A stretch of DNA of 5,339 bases from C7867-001 sp035533615 (GTDB lineage Bacteria > Patescibacteriota > Minisyncoccia > Phycocordibacterales > Phycocordibacteraceae). Shown here one piece after another: positions 4,096-5,339 of the stretch. The translations under genes were made by a program, and so were the position numbers. Every line of letters begins with the position of its first letter. Position 1 is the first letter of the stretch. Location of the stretch: NCBI GenBank assembly GCA_035533615.1, contig DATLTM010000005.1, forward strand, positions 1 to 5,339. Reading direction: 5' to 3'. Under the pieces are notes generated by a model. The model worked only from the letters and a program-made list of their open reading frames with translations. It was not told the DNA's origin and made no database searches.

Positions 4096-5339
4096 ATGGA
4101 GCAAAAGGCACAGAAAATTCATTTTGTTGGCATCGGCGGTATCGGGATGAGCGCGTTAGCGCAATATTTCAGGCGTGAAGGAGCTCTCGTGACCGGCTCA
4201 GATCGGGATCCGAGTCCGAAGGTCCATGACATGCTTGTGACGCAGGGCATTATCGTAACTGTGGGGCACAGTTCAGACAATGTCCCGGCCGATACGACTT
4301 TTGTCGTGTATAGCGACGCGGTCACCGAAGGTTCTGAAGGGTTTGTTGAGCGACTTCGTGCACGAGAACTTGGGATAAAAGAGAAGTCGTATTTTGAAAC
4401 CCTTGGCGATGTCTCGAGAGGGAAGCGCACGATTGCTGTTGCGGGTACGCATGGCAAGACGACGACGACAGGAATGCTGGCGAAGATATTGAAAGATGCT
4501 GGAGAGTCGCCGACGGCGATTGTCGGTTCCATTGTGAAAGATTTCGGGTCGAACTATTTGTCCGGTACCTCTGATTTCTTCGTCGTCGAGGCGTGTGAAT
4601 ATAAGGACCATCTTCTTGAACTTTCACCGTTAGTGCTTGTGATTACCAATCTTGAGTGGGATCACACGGACTGGTTCCCGTCACTTGAGGCGCTACAGGA
4701 GACATTCCGAAAGGCGATACACCGCGTACCCGCAGACGGCGCTATTGTAACCGATATATCAAATCCGAATATCGCGTCGCTTCTCACGGGTGCAAAAGCA
4801 AGAGTCGTTGATTACACAAAAGAATCGTCCTATGCACTCCAAGTGCCGGGAGAATTCAATCAACAGAATGCGCGCGCGGCCGCCGCGGCCGCGCGCGTTG
4901 TACACCCAGTACTTCCCGACGACATTATTCATACGGCGCTCGCGTCGTTCCAGGGCACCTGGCGCCGGTTTGAATACAAAGGAAAGACGATACGCGGTGC
5001 CGACGTCTACGACGACTATGCCCACCATCCGACGGCGGTGCGGGAGACGCTTCATGCGCTTCGCGCAAAAATAAAAGGGAAACTAATCGTCGCTTTCCAT
5101 CCCCATCTCTATAGCCGTACCAAAGACCTTCTAGATGAATTTGCGACCGCATTCGCCAATGCAGATAAAGTACTCGTTGCGCCTATTTATCCGGCACGCG
5201 AAGTGGACGATGGCTCTATTTCAAGCGAGATACTCGCCGAGCGCATTCGTGCGACGGGTACTGTCGCCATTGCGCTTGATTTTGAGGATATCCAAAAAGC
5301 ACTTGATAACGTCGAAGAAGGTGACACCATTATGACGAT
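4096..5339 (+). CDS. murC: UDP-N-acetylmuramate--L-alanine ligase (MurC), partial (3' end outside window)
   Basis: MurC adds L-alanine to UDP-MurNAc with ATP, the first stem-peptide step, one step before MurD. The frame is open from ATG 4096 to the window edge, 414 codons plus 2 nt; the family is about 450-490 residues, so several dozen C-terminal residues are missing. Motifs in order are VGIGGIGMSALA (from residue 11), P-loop GTHGKTTTT (117-125), EACEYKDH (165-172), NLEWDHTDWF (185-194), N258 in FNQQN, and GTWRRFEYKG, DDYAHHPTAV and FHPHLYSRTKDL in the C-terminal domain. The EWDHTDWF block is closer to the Mpl-type EFDHADIF than to the EADHMD of E. coli MurC. The N-terminus and PHLYSRTKD mark it as MurC, not Mpl. 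It starts 5 nt after murI; no Shine-Dalgarno sequence is visible. A 27-bp GC palindrome lies at 4871-4897. Confidence 0.95.
   Translation, partial: MEQKAQKIHFVGIGGIGMSALAQYFRREGALVTGSDRDPSPKVHDMLVTQGIIVTVGHSSDNVPADTTFVVYSDAVTEGSEGFVERLRARELGIKEKSYFETLGDVSRGKRTIAVAGTHGKTTTTGMLAKILKDAGESPTAIVGSIVKDFGSNYLSGTSDFFVVEACEYKDHLLELSPLVLVITNLEWDHTDWFPSLEALQETFRKAIHRVPADGAIVTDISNPNIASLLTGAKARVVDYTKESSYALQVPGEFNQQNARAAAAAARVVHPVLPDDIIHTALASFQGTWRRFEYKGKTIRGADVYDDYAHHPTAVRETLHALRAKIKGKLIVAFHPHLYSRTKDLLDEFATAFANADKVLVAPIYPAREVDDGSISSEILAERIRATGTVAIALDFEDIQKALDNVEEGDTIMT
4871..4897. repeat. 27-bp near-perfect GC palindrome inside murC
   Basis: Arms 4871-4883 and 4885-4897 are exact reverse complements around a single central C (4884), and every base is G or C. 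In frame it encodes Ala-Arg-Ala6-Arg (259-267) followed by V268, in the alanine-rich helix after the conserved Asn of Mur ligases. Alanine (GCN) and arginine (CGC) codons readily create such symmetry, so protein coding may explain it fully. As RNA it could form a very stable stem, or a cruciform in DNA. Confidence 0.7.

Noticed and set aside
4119..4627. Several minus-strand ORFs
   Set aside because: They are antisense to murC, which carries continuous family motifs on the + strand.
1..5339. CRISPR array, insertion sequence or prophage elements
   Set aside because: No regularly spaced repeats, transposase motifs or phage-like genes were seen on either strand.

Overview
The window reads as a chromosomal segment of a Candidate Phyla Radiation (Patescibacteria) bacterium, most likely of the Parcubacteria group. 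The main evidence is the 16S rRNA style: AATAGACGG in place of AATTGACGG, a GTACTCACCGCCC decoding-site flank, and a CCCTTCAGTGGGG block. The compact, Patescibacteria-like versions of the cell-wall enzymes agree. The phylum call rests on recalled sequence style, not on a tree, and no finer placement is claimed.

Layout, all genes on the + strand. Positions 1-903 are the 3' part of a 16S rRNA gene whose 5' end lies outside the window. Positions 904-1093 are a hairpin-rich trailer, followed by a strong 14-bp terminator-like hairpin (1094-1126). An intact tRNA-Ile(GAU) occupies 1196-1268. A 19-nt near-copy of its D-arm follows at 1283-1301, then a second terminator-like hairpin (1307-1355). No 23S gene follows. 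After a short, structured leader comes a peptidoglycan-precursor cluster: murD (1442-2767), pgeF/yfiH (2751-3335), murI (3332-4090) and murC (4096 to beyond the window end).

How the genes work together. MurI makes D-glutamate. MurC adds L-alanine to UDP-MurNAc, and MurD adds the D-glutamate to the MurC product. PgeF belongs to the family whose E. coli member (YfiH) is linked to correct first-residue choice in the stem peptide. The cluster therefore covers the first two stem-peptide steps, the supply of D-Glu, and probable editing. The four genes overlap or nearly touch (17-nt overlap, 4-nt ATGA overlap, 5-nt gap), so they are probably one operon.

The most interesting signal is the 3' end of the 16S rRNA. 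Helix 45 aligns to E. coli without gaps and all ten pairs are kept, several by paired changes. The anti-Shine-Dalgarno segment that follows, normally ACCUCC, reads AUAUCC. The murD, murI and murC starts have no GGAGG-like ribosome-binding site. murD and murC instead share the 9-mer GCTAGATTA 5-6 nt before ATG, which contains a TANNNT element at the spacing expected of a leaderless-transcript -10 box. Together these suggest an organism that may not use canonical Shine-Dalgarno initiation. This is inference from one locus.
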